Below are positions 63,901 to 64,000 of a stretch of DNA of 64,000 nucleotides, piece after piece. Below the pieces are notes generated by a model, which worked only from the letters and a program-made list of their open reading frames with translations, was not told where the DNA came from and did not search any database. The position numbers and the translations under genes were made by a program. This stretch comes from Clusia tigrina (Eukaryota > Arthropoda > Insecta > Diptera > Clusiidae). The stretch is taken from contig OV050033.1 of NCBI GenBank assembly GCA_920105625.2, forward strand, positions 93,622,280 to 93,686,279, read 5' to 3'. The stretch's first letter is position 1. Every line of letters starts with the position of its first letter.

Positions 63901-64000
63901 CCAAATCAAACTCTGATAAAAATTCACATGGCCCTAACTTCTATACGGTACGTCCTACACCTATCAAAGTTTGCAACGTACAAATGCTTGTAACTTTTTA
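60991..64000 (+). repeat. E-anchored block, copy 2, with one extra monomer (cut by window end)
   Basis: This second copy of the block before it has E anchors at 60991 and 63539. Between 61951 and 62251 the offset to copy 1 grows from 3724 to 3920 bp, so this copy contains exactly one more 196-bp monomer there. The extra monomer is A-type (CGGTCAAAG with AACTCTGAT). The copy is truncated by the edge of the window. Confidence 0.88.

Larger units (their letters stand above)
1..64000 (+). repeat. 196-bp tandem satellite array filling the window
   Basis: The same 196-bp unit recurs without a break. The landmark TTGCAAC lies at position 81 modulo 196 at the left end and 75 modulo 196 at the right end, so about 326 monomers fit one grid with a net loss of six bases. 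All copies are in one orientation. Each carries, in order, GGTACGTCCTACACC, a TACAA/TTGTA dyad, a T5 tract, AATAAA, AGTACTCGAG, TATCGCTC or TATCGGTC, and CAAATCAAAC. A hand-read consensus has A64 C47 G27 T58. Length and organisation match known centromeric or pericentromeric satellites; this location is inference. I do not recognise the family by name. No unrelated sequence interrupts the array. Confidence 0.98.

Noticed and set aside
3804..63993. Over one hundred 72-79 codon forward frames as a small-protein family
   Set aside because: They start at TTG, overlap their neighbours in other frames, occur only where a subtype substitution removes a stop, and encode the satellite itself. No ribosome-binding or gene context is visible.
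1..64000. CRISPR array
   Set aside because: There are no unique spacers. Repeat and would-be spacer are both conserved as one continuous 196-bp monomer.
1..64000. rDNA, tRNA, telomere repeats or LTR retrotransposon sequence
   Set aside because: I found no run of telomere-type repeats, no tRNA-like or rRNA-like segment and no terminal repeats. All sequence falls in the 196-bp grid.
1..64000. Tandem repeat within a long coding gene
   Set aside because: The 196-bp period is not a multiple of three and stops occur in every frame within about one monomer, so no long protein can span the repeats.

Overview
The window is one uninterrupted array of a eukaryotic satellite DNA. From base 1 to base 64000 it is made of head-to-tail copies, all in the same orientation, of a monomer of 196 bp, about 326 in total. 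I see no gene, RNA gene, transposon, CRISPR array or non-satellite spacer. The base pattern (hand-counted consensus about 38% GC, with C 47 and G 27 per + strand monomer), the nucleosome-scale unit and the nested multi-monomer repeats fit centromeric or pericentromeric, or less likely subtelomeric, heterochromatin. I cannot name the species. The general look slightly recalls plant centromeric satellites, but this is a weak inference.

Monomer landmarks, counting from GGTACGTCC as base 1: a TACAA/TTGTA dyad at 33-46, a T5 tract at 49-53, GGAGCGTC at about 57-64, AATAAA at 88-93, overlapping AGTACT and CTCGAG (ScaI and XhoI sites) at 93-102, TATCGCTC or TATCGGTC at 121-128, a subtype-diagnostic block at 131-170 and, in some subtypes, AAGCTT (HindIII) at 169-174. 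Five recurrent subtypes can be told apart. A has CGGTCAAAG, CTTGTGTCCC and AACTCTGAT. B has CTTCAGTGCC, followed by GGCACGTCC and GCCACATATAAATGC. C has ACCATTGAG and CTGACAAAAATTC. D has GTGGTACCCTTGAG. E has CCTAGAAATTTT.

Layout by region. 1-2459: divergent monomers with a 588-bp (3-monomer) repeat. 2460-9121: a tandem duplication of 3331 bp (17 monomers minus 1 base). 9122-16599: a mixed zone where subtype A first appears and older blocks recur. 16600-28680: a higher-order repeat (HOR) with copies of 12, 11, 8, 11 and 10 monomers, containing a 3724-bp tandem duplication. 28681-29370: a transition. 29371-35790: three copies of a 1959-bp unit, the middle one enlarged by 784 bp. 35791-45784: a 7-monomer (1372-bp) HOR. 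45785-49312: a 6-monomer (1176-bp) HOR. 49313-51190: a displaced copy of the 45.2-46.9 kb segment. 51191-64000: HOR copies of 18, 13, 12, 7 and 13 monomers, each opened by an E monomer. Divergence is greatest at the left and falls to the right, which suggests the left end is nearer an older array edge.

Many open frames of 61-86 codons occur on both strands. They are by-products of the repeat: almost all begin at TTG or GTG, they cycle through frames because 196 is not a multiple of 3, and they are open only where a subtype substitution removes a stop. I do not annotate them as genes. The notable biology is the architecture: several generations of nested amplification, strict monomer length (only three independent one-base deletions detected by phase), stepwise entry of subtypes, and hybrid monomers that mark exchange points.
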